A stretch of DNA of 64,000 nt from positions 496,001-560,000 of the forward strand of contig NZ_PKQQ01000002.1 in assembly GCF_002893095.1 (NCBI RefSeq), written 5' to 3'. Positions 57,382-64,000 of the stretch are shown piece by piece. Origin of the DNA: Stenotrophomonas sp. VV52 (GTDB lineage Bacteria; Pseudomonadota; Gammaproteobacteria; Xanthomonadales; Xanthomonadaceae). Within the stretch, counting starts at the first letter, position 1. The number at the start of each line of letters is the position of its first letter. The position numbers were made by a program, and so were the translations under genes. The notes beneath the pieces are model-generated. The model had not been told where the DNA came from and made no database searches. It saw only the letters and a program-made list of their open reading frames with translations.

Positions 57382-59462
57382 CACAGGTCCGCCATCTGGT
57401 GCGGCTGCAGCGCCACGTACTCCGTCTCACGGTCCGTACGCTGCGGCGAACGACGCGCCACCACGATCGTCTTGATCGCATACGCCAGGATCGCGAACAC
57501 CACGAACAGGAACAGCACCGTAAGGCCCGTGTTCACATACGCGTTCACCACGATCTGCTGCATCTGCCCCACCGTCTTCGCCGGCGCCGTGATCGTCCCG
57601 CTCGCAATCGCATCCTGGTACTTGTGCGCCTGCGCCAGGAAGCCCTGCGACGGATTGCTGTCGAAGATCTTGATCAGACCCGCATACGTCGTGCAGATCA
57701 GCAGCCACACCGCTGGCACCGCCGTCACCCACGCATACCGATCACGCTTCATCTTGAACAGCACCACCGTACCCAGCATCAGCGCGATACCCGCCAGCAT
57801 CTGGTTCGAGATGCCGAACAGCGGCCACAGCGTCTGGATGCCACCGAACGGATCCACCACGCCCGTGTACAGCAGGTAGCCCCACAGCGCCACGCAGCCC
57901 GCCGTCGCGATGATGTTCGCCGTCCACGACTCCGTCTTCTTCAGCGCCGGGATGAAGTTGCCCAGCAGGTCCTGCAGCATGAAGCGGCCCGCACGCGTAC
58001 CCGCGTCCACCGCCGTCAGGATGAACAGCGCCTCGAACAGGATCGCGAAGTGGTACCAGAACGCCATCATCGCGTTGCTGCCGCTCGGGATCGCCTGGTG
58101 CAGGATCTGCGCGATACCCACCGCCAGCGTCGGCGCCCCCCCCGCACGGTGCAGGATGGTCGGCTCGCCAATGGCAAGCGCCGTCGCCTCCAGCTGTTCC
58201 GGCGTGATCGTGAAGCCCCACGTCGTCGTGATGTAGTGCGCCGCCGATGCCGCATCGGCACCGATCACCGCCGCCGGGCTGTTCATTGCAAAGTAGATGC
58301 CCGGATCGATGATCGACGCCGCCACCAGCGCCATCACCGCCACGAACGACTCCATCAGCATGCCGCCGTAGCCGATGTAGCGCATGTGGCTTTCATTGGC
58401 CAGCAGCTTCGGCGTCGTACCCGACGCGATCAGCGCATGGAAGCCCGACACCGCACCACACGCAATGGTGATGAACAGGAACGGGAACATCCCGCCCTTC
58501 CACACCGGACCATCGCCGCTCGCCGCGAACTGCGTCAGCGCCGGCATCTTCAGCTCCGGCATCACGATCAGGATGCCGATCGCCAGCGCCACGATCGTAC
58601 CGATCTTCAGGAACGTCGACAGGTAGTCGCGCGGTGCCAGCAGCAGCCACACCGGCAGCACCGACGCCACGAACCCGTACCCGATCAGCATCCACGTGAT
58701 CTGCACCCCCGTGAACGTGAACGCCGGGCCCCAGACCGGGTCCGCCGCCACACGGCCGCCGTACCAGATCGCCAGCAGCAGCAGGATCAACCCCACCACC
58801 GAAATCTCACCGATCTTGCCCGGCCGGATGTAGCGCATGTACACGCCCATCAGGATCGCGATCGGCATCGTCGCAATCACCGTGAACATGCCCCACGGAC
58901 TTTCCGCCAGCGCCTTCACCACCACCATCGCCAGCACCGCCAGGATGATGATCATGATCAGGAACGCACCGAACAACGCGATCGTGCCGGGCACCTGGCC
59001 CATTTCCTCGCGCACCAGGTCACCCAGCGAACGCCCGTTGCGGCGGCTGGAAATGAACAGCACCATGAAGTCCTGCACCGCACCGGCCAGCACCACGCCG
59101 ACCACCAGCCACAACAGGCCGGGCAGGTAGCCCATCTGTGCCGCCAGCACCGGGCCGACCAGCGGACCTGCACCTGCGATCGCCGCGAAATGGTGGCCGA
59201 ACAGCACGTGCTTGTTGGTCGGGACGTAATCCAGGCCGTCGTTGTTGAGCACCGCAGGCGTCGCCCGGGTCGGGTCCAGCTGCATCACCTTGTCGGCGAT
59301 GAACAGGCTGTAGAAGCGATACGCGATCAGATAGATCGAGACTGCAGCAACAACGATCCACAGCGCGTTGATGGACTCACCCCGTCGCAACGCGACGGTG
59401 CCCAGACAGAATGCGCCGAGCAGCGCGAGCGCCGCCCAGCCCAGCTTGGAAAAACCTTTCAT
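57381..59462 (-). CDS. cstA: CstA-family pyruvate/peptide transporter
   Basis: A 693-residue inner-membrane carrier with about 16-18 helices. The N-terminal signature [20 protein letters not shown] and [22 protein letters not shown] is characteristic of Cst[21 protein letters not shown] is a second conserved block. CstA carries pyruvate (and possibly peptides) and is induced by carbon starvation in E. coli. The small ybdD gene follows with overlapping stop/start. The roughly 200-base divergent region toward the pirin gene must hold its promoter. Confidence 0.93.
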   Translation of the reverse strand: MKGFSKLGWAALALLGAFCLGTVALRRGESINALWIVVAAVSIYLIAYRFYSLFIADKVMQLDPTRATPAVLNNDGLDYVPTNKHVLFGHHFAAIAGAGPLVGPVLAAQMGYLPGLLWLVVGVVLAGAVQDFMVLFISSRRNGRSLGDLVREEMGQVPGTIALFGAFLIMIIILAVLAMVVVKALAESPWGMFTVIATMPIAILMGVYMRYIRPGKIGEISVVGLILLLLAIWYGGRVAADPVWGPAFTFTGVQITWMLIGYGFVASVLPVWLLLAPRDYLSTFLKIGTIVALAIGILIVMPELKMPALTQFAASGDGPVWKGGMFPFLFITIACGAVSGFHALIASGTTPKLLANESHMRYIGYGGMLMESFVAVMALVAASIIDPGIYFAMNSPAAVIGADAASAAHYITTTWGFTITPEQLEATALAIGEPTILHRAGGAPTLAVGIAQILHQAIPSGSNAMMAFWYHFAILFEALFILTAVDAGTRAGRFMLQDLLGNFIPALKKTESWTANIIATAGCVALWGYLLYTGVVDPFGGIQTLWPLFGISNQMLAGIALMLGTVVLFKMKRDRYAWVTAVPAVWLLICTTYAGLIKIFDSNPSQGFLAQAHKYQDAIASGTITAPAKTVGQMQQIVVNAYVNTGLTVLFLFVVFAILAYAIKTIVVARRSPQRTDRETEYVALQPHQMADL

Positions 59463-59661
59463 GAGATTGCGTCTCCCTGAAGAACTCGTTAAGGGTCCGC
59501 CCTCGCATCGACCGGGTCAATGCGCGCGCGCAGGCTTGCCGCTAGTACTTTGGTCGTAGACTCGAATCCCCACCGTTGGAACAATCGGTTGCGGGCGTGG
59601 CGGTTGGCGCCGTCCAGGGCTGCGCCCATCTTGTACCCAGTATCCTCTTGTCGGAGCCAAC

Positions 59662-60510
59662 ATGAGCACCTCCCCCGCACGCGTGCAGCGCACCATCCGC
59701 GGCATGCCCACGTCCGACGGCGCCGGCGTGCGCCTGACCCGGGTGATCGGCGGCCCCTCGCTGCCCGACCTGGACCCGTTCCTGCTGCTGGACGAATTCG
59801 GCACCGACCGTGCCGAGGACTATATCGCCGGCTTCCCGAGCCACCCGCACCGTGGCTTCGAGACCGTCACCTACATGCTCGACGGCCGCATGCGCCACAA
59901 GGACAACCATGGCAACGAAGGCCTGCTGACCCCGGGCAGCGTGCAGTGGATGACCGCTGGCCGTGGCCTGGTGCACTCGGAGATGCCCGAGCAGGAATCC
60001 GGCCGGATGCGCGGCTTCCAGCTGTGGGTGAACCTGCCGGCACGCGACAAGATGACCGACCCGACGTACCAGGAATTCGCCCCCGACCGCATTCCGGTGG
60101 TGCAGCCGGCGCCGGGCGTGCAGGTCAAGGTGATTGCCGGACAGGTCGGCGACACCGTCGGCCCGATCGTGCAGCCGGCCACCGACCCGCTGTACCTGGA
60201 TGTTGAGCTTGCCGCCGGCAGCGGCTGGGACTACCTGCTGCCCGAAGGCCACAACGCGTTCGCCTACGTGTTCGAAGGCGACCTGGTGGTGGGCGAGGGC
60301 GATGATGCCCGCCCGGTCGGCCGGCAGGACATGGCCGTGCTCGGGGGTGGCGAGCGGCTGCAGCTGCGCGCAGGCACGGGCGGTGCGCGCCTGATCCTGG
60401 TCGCGGGGCGTCCGCTGCGCGAACCGGTCATGCGCCACGGGCCGTTCGTGATGAACACGAAGCAGGAACTGATGCAGGCCTTCGTGGATTTCCAGGAAGG
60501 CCGCTTTTAG
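59662..60510 (+). CDS. Pirin family protein
   Basis: A 282-residue bicupin. The N-terminal cupin has the metal-binding pattern PSHPHRGFETVTYMLDGRMR (two His and a Glu nearby) and TAGRGLVHSEMP (His). This matches pirins such as E. coli YhaK, which can act as quercetinase or redox-sensitive regulators. A GGAG ribosome site precedes the ATG. A second pirin gene lies about 1.4 kb downstream on the other strand; the two share the same motif set. Confidence 0.92.
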   Translation: MSTSPARVQRTIRGMPTSDGAGVRLTRVIGGPSLPDLDPFLLLDEFGTDRAEDYIAGFPSHPHRGFETVTYMLDGRMRHKDNHGNEGLLTPGSVQWMTAGRGLVHSEMPEQESGRMRGFQLWVNLPARDKMTDPTYQEFAPDRIPVVQPAPGVQVKVIAGQVGDTVGPIVQPATDPLYLDVELAAGSGWDYLLPEGHNAFAYVFEGDLVVGEGDDARPVGRQDMAVLGGGERLQLRAGTGGARLILVAGRPLREPVMRHGPFVMNTKQELMQAFVDFQEGRF

Positions 60511-60527
60511 ACCGTTCGACAGCGTCG

Positions 60528-60552
60528 TCGGGGATGCGTGCAGCATCCCCGA
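60528..60552. terminator. Convergent terminator-like hairpin
   Basis: TCGGGGATGC/GCATCCCCGA, 10-base perfect arms, 5-base loop, between the pirin gene and a convergent secreted-protein gene. No T-run. Confidence 0.65.
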
Positions 60553-60557
60553 TGCCG

Positions 60558-61019
60558 TCACCGTTCTGCGGCCACCGCGGACGGATTTAGGTTCATGCCC
60601 TGCGACATCAGCTGCAGCGAACGCAGCTCGCTGGCATCGCCCGGGTACAGAGAGATCTGCGCGTACTGGTTCTTGTCGAACTTCACGACGGTCATGCGCC
60701 GGGTCGCGTAGCCCGGTGGCTCCTGGCCGCCCAGGTCCGGCTTGTACCAGTACAGCGACTCCCCGGCGAAGCCGCCTTTTTCCTCCCGAAGCGCGCGGTT
60801 GAGCGGAATGCTCGGGTCGCGCCCGGTCAGCATCAGGGTCATGACCTCGCGACCGCCGGCGTCGACCGCCTTGCACAGCACATAGGTGCTTTGCGCGGTT
60901 TCCTGCCATTGCAGGTTGCTGTCGGCTGGCAGTGCAGGACATTTGGCCGCCGACTGCGCCAACGCAACGTTGGCAACAAGTGACAACCCCAGTACAACCA
61001 AGGCGTGCAGGATCTTCAT
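60558..61019 (-). CDS. Small secreted protein of unknown function
   Basis: A 153-residue protein with a Sec signal peptide (MKILHALVVLGLSLVANVAL ending AQS). The mature domain is strand-rich with two Cys (AKCPAL, YVLCKAVD) and Trp/Tyr-rich stretches (ESLYWYKPDLGGQ). The ATG giving MKILHAL is preferred over one ten codons upstream because it starts the signal peptide and follows a G-rich ribosome site. No family recognised. Confidence 0.65.
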   Translation of the reverse strand: MKILHALVVLGLSLVANVALAQSAAKCPALPADSNLQWQETAQSTYVLCKAVDAGGREVMTLMLTGRDPSIPLNRALREEKGGFAGESLYWYKPDLGGQEPPGYATRRMTVVKFDKNQYAQISLYPGDASELRSLQLMSQGMNLNPSAVAAER

Positions 61020-61154
61020 GCGTTCCCCCGTATGAATTGGCCCAGCCATGCCCGGCGGCGCAATGACGCCCGCCGGGTGACGGCCTGGTGATTTTGACCT
61101 TAACGGAATGTGACTGGATCTTCAAATAACCGTTTCAAATGAATCTGAAGCCGG

Positions 61155-61883
61155 TTAGCCAGGTGACGGCTCGGCTCCGATCCACTTGTAGACGATCCCG
61201 CCTATCAGGCCGCCCAGCAGCGGCGCCAGCCAGAACAGCCACAGCTGCCCGAGCGCGCCGCTGCCGGCAAATACGGCCACGGCGGTGGAGCGGGCCGGGT
61301 TCACCGACGTATTGGTGACCGGGATGCTGATCAGATGGATCAAGGTCAGGGCCAGGCCGATGGCAAGCGGACCGAATCCGGCCGGGGCCCGGCCATGGGT
61401 GGCCCCCATGATCACCACCAGGAACATGGCGGTGAGCACCACTTCGCACAGGAACGCGGCGGCTACGCTGTACCCGCCGGGCGAGAGCGCACCGTAGCCG
61501 TTGCTGGCGAACGCGCCGGCCTGGCTGCCGTCGATCTGGAAGCCCGGTGCGCCGGAGGCGATCTGCAGCAGGATGAACGCGGCCAGCAGGCCGCCCAGCA
61601 CCTGGGCCACGATGTACGGCAGCAGGTCGCGGGTGGGGAAGCGCCCGCCAGCCCAGAGCCCGACACTGACCGCCGGATTGAAATGGGCGCCGGAGACGTG
61701 GCCGAACGCGTAGGCGCCGGTCAGGACGGTCAGGCCGAAGGCCAGTGCAACGCCAAGGAAACCGATGCCGAGCGGGTTGCCATCGCCGCCGAATTTCGCG
61801 GCGAGGACGGCGCTTCCACAGCCGCCCAACACCAGCCAGAACGTGCCGAGGAATTCGGCAACCACGCGCTTGCCCATGCTCAT
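61155..61883 (-). CDS. aqpZ: Aquaporin Z
   Basis: A 242-residue water channel with six helices and the two NPA loops HFNPAVSVG and SVNPARSTA. The selectivity filter can be read in part from the second loop ([10 protein letters not shown]), and the short loop lengths indicate an orthodox water channel rather than a glycerol facilitator. The start ATG follows GGAG at 7 bases; a second ATG lies two codons in. A pirin gene lies upstream on the same strand, 61 bases away. Confidence 0.93.
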   Translation of the reverse strand: MSMGKRVVAEFLGTFWLVLGGCGSAVLAAKFGGDGNPLGIGFLGVALAFGLTVLTGAYAFGHVSGAHFNPAVSVGLWAGGRFPTRDLLPYIVAQVLGGLLAAFILLQIASGAPGFQIDGSQAGAFASNGYGALSPGGYSVAAAFLCEVVLTAMFLVVIMGATHGRAPAGFGPLAIGLALTLIHLISIPVTNTSVNPARSTAVAVFAGSGALGQLWLFWLAPLLGGLIGGIVYKWIGAEPSPG

Positions 61884-61944
61884 TGGGAATCTCCACGAGT
61901 GTCCAAGGGGGAACACGGCGGAAATCGGACAATGCGGCGTGCGC

Positions 61945-62808
61945 TCAACGCTCCGGCAGTGGAATGAATTCCTTGTCGTCGCCGGGGATGGTGCCGAACC
62001 GTCCGGATTCCCAGTCGTGCTTGGCCTGTTCGATGCGTTCCTTCGAGCTGGACACGAAGTTCCACCAGAGGTGGCGCGGTCCATCCAGCGGTTCACCACC
62101 GAGCAGCATGGCCTTCAACGGCGTCTTGGCACGCAACCGGCCACGTGCGTTTCTTTCGGGGATGACCAGGTGCTGTGCAGGCAGGTCGACACCATCCAGC
62201 TGTGCAGCGCCTTCGAGGATGTAGAGCGCGCGCTCGAGGTGGCCGGTGTCCAGGTCGAGTTCGGCGCCGGCGTCCAGGTCGATGGCTACGTTGAGGGTGT
62301 CGGTGAACACCTTCACCGGCGATTCTTCACCGTAGGCGCGGCCGGCGATCACGCGTAGCCATGCGCCGTTGCGACGCTGCTGCGGTAGGGTGGCGGCACT
62401 GTGGTGGAAGAAGCCGGGATCGGTTTCTTCATGGCTTTTCGGCAGCGCTACCCAGGTCTGCATGCCATGCACCGGGTGGTCGTGTTCGCGTTCCACCGGC
62501 GGCGTGCGTTCGGAGTGCGCGATGCCGCGCCCGGCGGTCATCCAGTTGACGTCGCCGGGGCGGATCACCTGGTCCGAGCCGAGCGTGTCGCGGTGGCCGA
62601 TGGCGCCGGACCAGAGGAAGGTCACCGTGGCCAGGCCGATATGCGGGTGCGGGCGGACGTCGATGCCGGTGCCGGGCGCCATCACCGCTGGGCCCATCTG
62701 GTCGACGAACACGAACGGGCCAATGCTGCGTGCCTGGATGCTGGGCACGGCGCGGCGCACTTCCAGGCCGCCGATGTCATGGACGCGCGGGGCGATGATG
62801 GTCGTCAT
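61945..62808 (-). CDS. Pirin family protein (YhaK-like)
   Basis: A 287-residue bicupin with pirin hallmarks: [20 protein letters not shown] (HxH plus Glu-like ligands) and [14 protein letters not shown] (His), followed by the second cupin [20 protein letters not shown]. It is the second pirin in the window. The ATG giving [11 protein letters not shown] is chosen over an upstream one. aqpZ follows on the same strand. Confidence 0.92.
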   Translation of the reverse strand: MTTIIAPRVHDIGGLEVRRAVPSIQARSIGPFVFVDQMGPAVMAPGTGIDVRPHPHIGLATVTFLWSGAIGHRDTLGSDQVIRPGDVNWMTAGRGIAHSERTPPVEREHDHPVHGMQTWVALPKSHEETDPGFFHHSAATLPQQRRNGAWLRVIAGRAYGEESPVKVFTDTLNVAIDLDAGAELDLDTGHLERALYILEGAAQLDGVDLPAQHLVIPERNARGRLRAKTPLKAMLLGGEPLDGPRHLWWNFVSSSKERIEQAKHDWESGRFGTIPGDDKEFIPLPER

Positions 62809-62909
62809 GCGGGCTTTCTCGCTGGCGGGGACAGGCGGAAAGGATGGCACGCGCATCCACGCGGTGCATGGCCCGTTCGGGTAACAGGGTGTTTCGTTTG
62901 CGGTACCCG

Positions 62910-62942
62910 GAAAACAACAACGCCACCGTGCGGTGGCGTTGT
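62910..62942 (-). terminator. Rho-independent terminator of the fad-like gene
   Basis: Read on the minus strand, ACAACGCCACC pairs with GGTGGCGTTGT (13-base region, 4-base loop) and is followed by TGTTTTCC, 12 bases after the stop of the fatty-acid oxidation gene. Confidence 0.85.
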
Positions 62943-62953
62943 CGTGGTTTCAA

Positions 62954-64000
62954 TCAGATCACCGGTTCACGCAACACCGCCGCGTCCCAACCGGGGCGCG
63001 GTGCGAAGCGGTCGCCATGGCGCTGCTGCAGCACCTTCAGGCGTTCCACCAGCGCATCGGCGCCGGTCGCGCGGATGTACTGGATCGGACCGCCACGGAA
63101 CGGCGCGAAGCCGGTGCCGAAGATCACGCCCGCATCCAGCAGGTCGGCGTCGCTGACCACGCCGTCGTGCAGGCAGGCCACCGCTTCGTTGAGCAGCGGC
63201 AGGATCAGGCGATCTTCCAGGTCGTCCGGCGTTTGGTAATTGGCCGGCACGTCCGGCTTCTGCGCGCGGCCGTTGTCCCACTTGTAGATGCCCTGGCCGT
63301 CCTTCTTGCCGCGCTTGCCGGGTTCGACGGTCTGGAGTGCGGCGGGAATCTGCAGGCCGAGGAACGGTGCCAGCTCCTTGCCGACGCCGGCCGCCACGTC
63401 CAGGCCCACCGTATCGAGCAGTTCGATCGGACCCATCGGCATGCCGAACTTCACCGCGGCCTTGTCGATCACGGGGCCGGGAATGCCTTCGGCATACGCG
63501 GTCGCCGCTTCCAGCATGTACGGGAACAGCACGCGGTTGACCAGGAAGCCCGGGGTGCCCGCAACCGGTACCGGGAATTTGCCCAGCGCCTTGCAGAACG
63601 AGGCCAGGCGGCGCTCGGTTTCCGGCGCCATGCCGTCGTGATGGATGATTTCCACCAGCGGCATCTGCGCGACCGGGTTGAAGTAGTGCAGGCCGGCGAA
63701 CTGCGCAGGACGCTGGATGTGGTCGCGCAGTTCCACCAGCGGGATCGACGAGGTGTTGGTGGTCAGCAGCGCGTCGGCCTTCATCTTCGGCTCCAGCGTC
63801 TGGTACAGGCCGCGCTTGGCTTCGGCATCTTCGATGATCGCCTCGATCACCAGGTCGGCCACGGCCACGCCGTCGCCGGCCAGGTCGGCCTTGAGCCGTG
63901 CCGCCACCGCCGGGCGCTTGGATTCATCGCGCACCTTCTTGGCGAACAGCGCCTGCGCGCGTTCCATGGCCGGGTCGATGAAGCGCTGCTCGCGGTCCTG
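62954..64000 (-). CDS. FadB/FadJ-like multifunctional enzyme, C-terminal part (cut by window edge)
   Basis: The last 348 residues of a fatty-acid oxidation alpha subunit, with the 5' part beyond the window. The 3-hydroxyacyl-CoA dehydrogenase part is present: LVIEAIIEDAEAKRGLYQTL, TTNTSSIPLVEL (catalytic Ser/Asn), FAGLHYFNPVAQMPLVEII (catalytic His), the Glu/Asn region TPGFLVNRVLFPYMLEAATA, and the C-terminal HCDH domain (GPIELLDTVGLDVA, DGVVSDADLLDAGVIFGTGF). The enoyl-CoA hydratase part should precede it. The visible N-terminal residues (QDREQRFIDPAMERAQALFA) are from the linker before the NAD domain. Confidence 0.92.
   Translation of the reverse strand, partial: QDREQRFIDPAMERAQALFAKKVRDESKRPAVAARLKADLAGDGVAVADLVIEAIIEDAEAKRGLYQTLEPKMKADALLTTNTSSIPLVELRDHIQRPAQFAGLHYFNPVAQMPLVEIIHHDGMAPETERRLASFCKALGKFPVPVAGTPGFLVNRVLFPYMLEAATAYAEGIPGPVIDKAAVKFGMPMGPIELLDTVGLDVAAGVGKELAPFLGLQIPAALQTVEPGKRGKKDGQGIYKWDNGRAQKPDVPANYQTPDDLEDRLILPLLNEAVACLHDGVVSDADLLDAGVIFGTGFAPFRGGPIQYIRATGADALVERLKVLQQRHGDRFAPRPGWDAAVLREPVI

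Noticed and set aside
59463..59661. Possible tRNA or small RNA in the cstA/pirin interval
   Set aside because: GACTCGAATCCCC at about 59570 recalls a tRNA T-arm, but no acceptor stem or anticodon arm could be folded around it.

Overview
The window looks like a chromosomal segment of a Stenotrophomonas-type bacterium (Xanthomonadaceae). This rests on high GC with strong third-position bias, protein families typical of xanthomonads, and at least ten short GTAG-headed hairpin repeats (SMAG-type REPs) between genes. No rRNA, tRNA, insertion sequence, prophage or CRISPR array was seen.

Layout. 1-4.1 kb is core metabolism: hemE (cut by the window edge), a small WGR-like gene, aroB and aroK on the minus strand, then dodecin, a P-loop kinase and pdxH. 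4.1-6.7 kb is one large uncharacterised 850-residue protein. 7.1-14.9 kb is a 2-methylcitrate (propionate) cluster, prpR divergent from prpB-prpC-acnD-prpF, with a near-perfect sigma-54 promoter before prpB. 15.0-22.3 kb is an alpha-2-macroglobulin lipoprotein coupled to penicillin-binding protein 1C. 22.4-30.7 kb carries stress and housekeeping genes: ferritin-like protein, peroxiredoxin, CbpA-like co-chaperone, PilH-like regulator, AcuI-like reductase, hflK-hflC and purA.

30.7-37.6 kb is an accessory stretch with lower GC and many small genes. It holds an MNT-HEPN toxin-antitoxin pair with its own palindromic operator, an orphan HipB-like regulator, membrane and secreted proteins, a broken-looking zinc-ribbon gene, a GNT/GT60-like GlcNAc-transferase preceded by an unlisted small ORF, and a SymE-type toxin.

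37.6-48.8 kb returns to core-like genes: katE with a Lys/Ala-rich DNA-binding-type protein, a PAS-AraC regulator, an amino-acid permease, two related small unknown proteins, gcvP behind a tandem glycine riboswitch, and a Bcr/CflA-type efflux pump. 48.8-55.6 kb has an M2 peptidase lipoprotein, a PAP2 phosphatase, an ArnT-like glycosyltransferase and a divergent two-component system; the last three together suggest lipid A or envelope modification. 55.6-64 kb has a DUF819 transporter, cstA-ybdD (pyruvate/peptide uptake), two pirins, aqpZ and the C-terminal part of a FadB/FadJ-like enzyme cut by the window end.

Most calls rest on recognisable protein motifs. Promoters, operators and hairpins are read directly from the bases but have not been tested.
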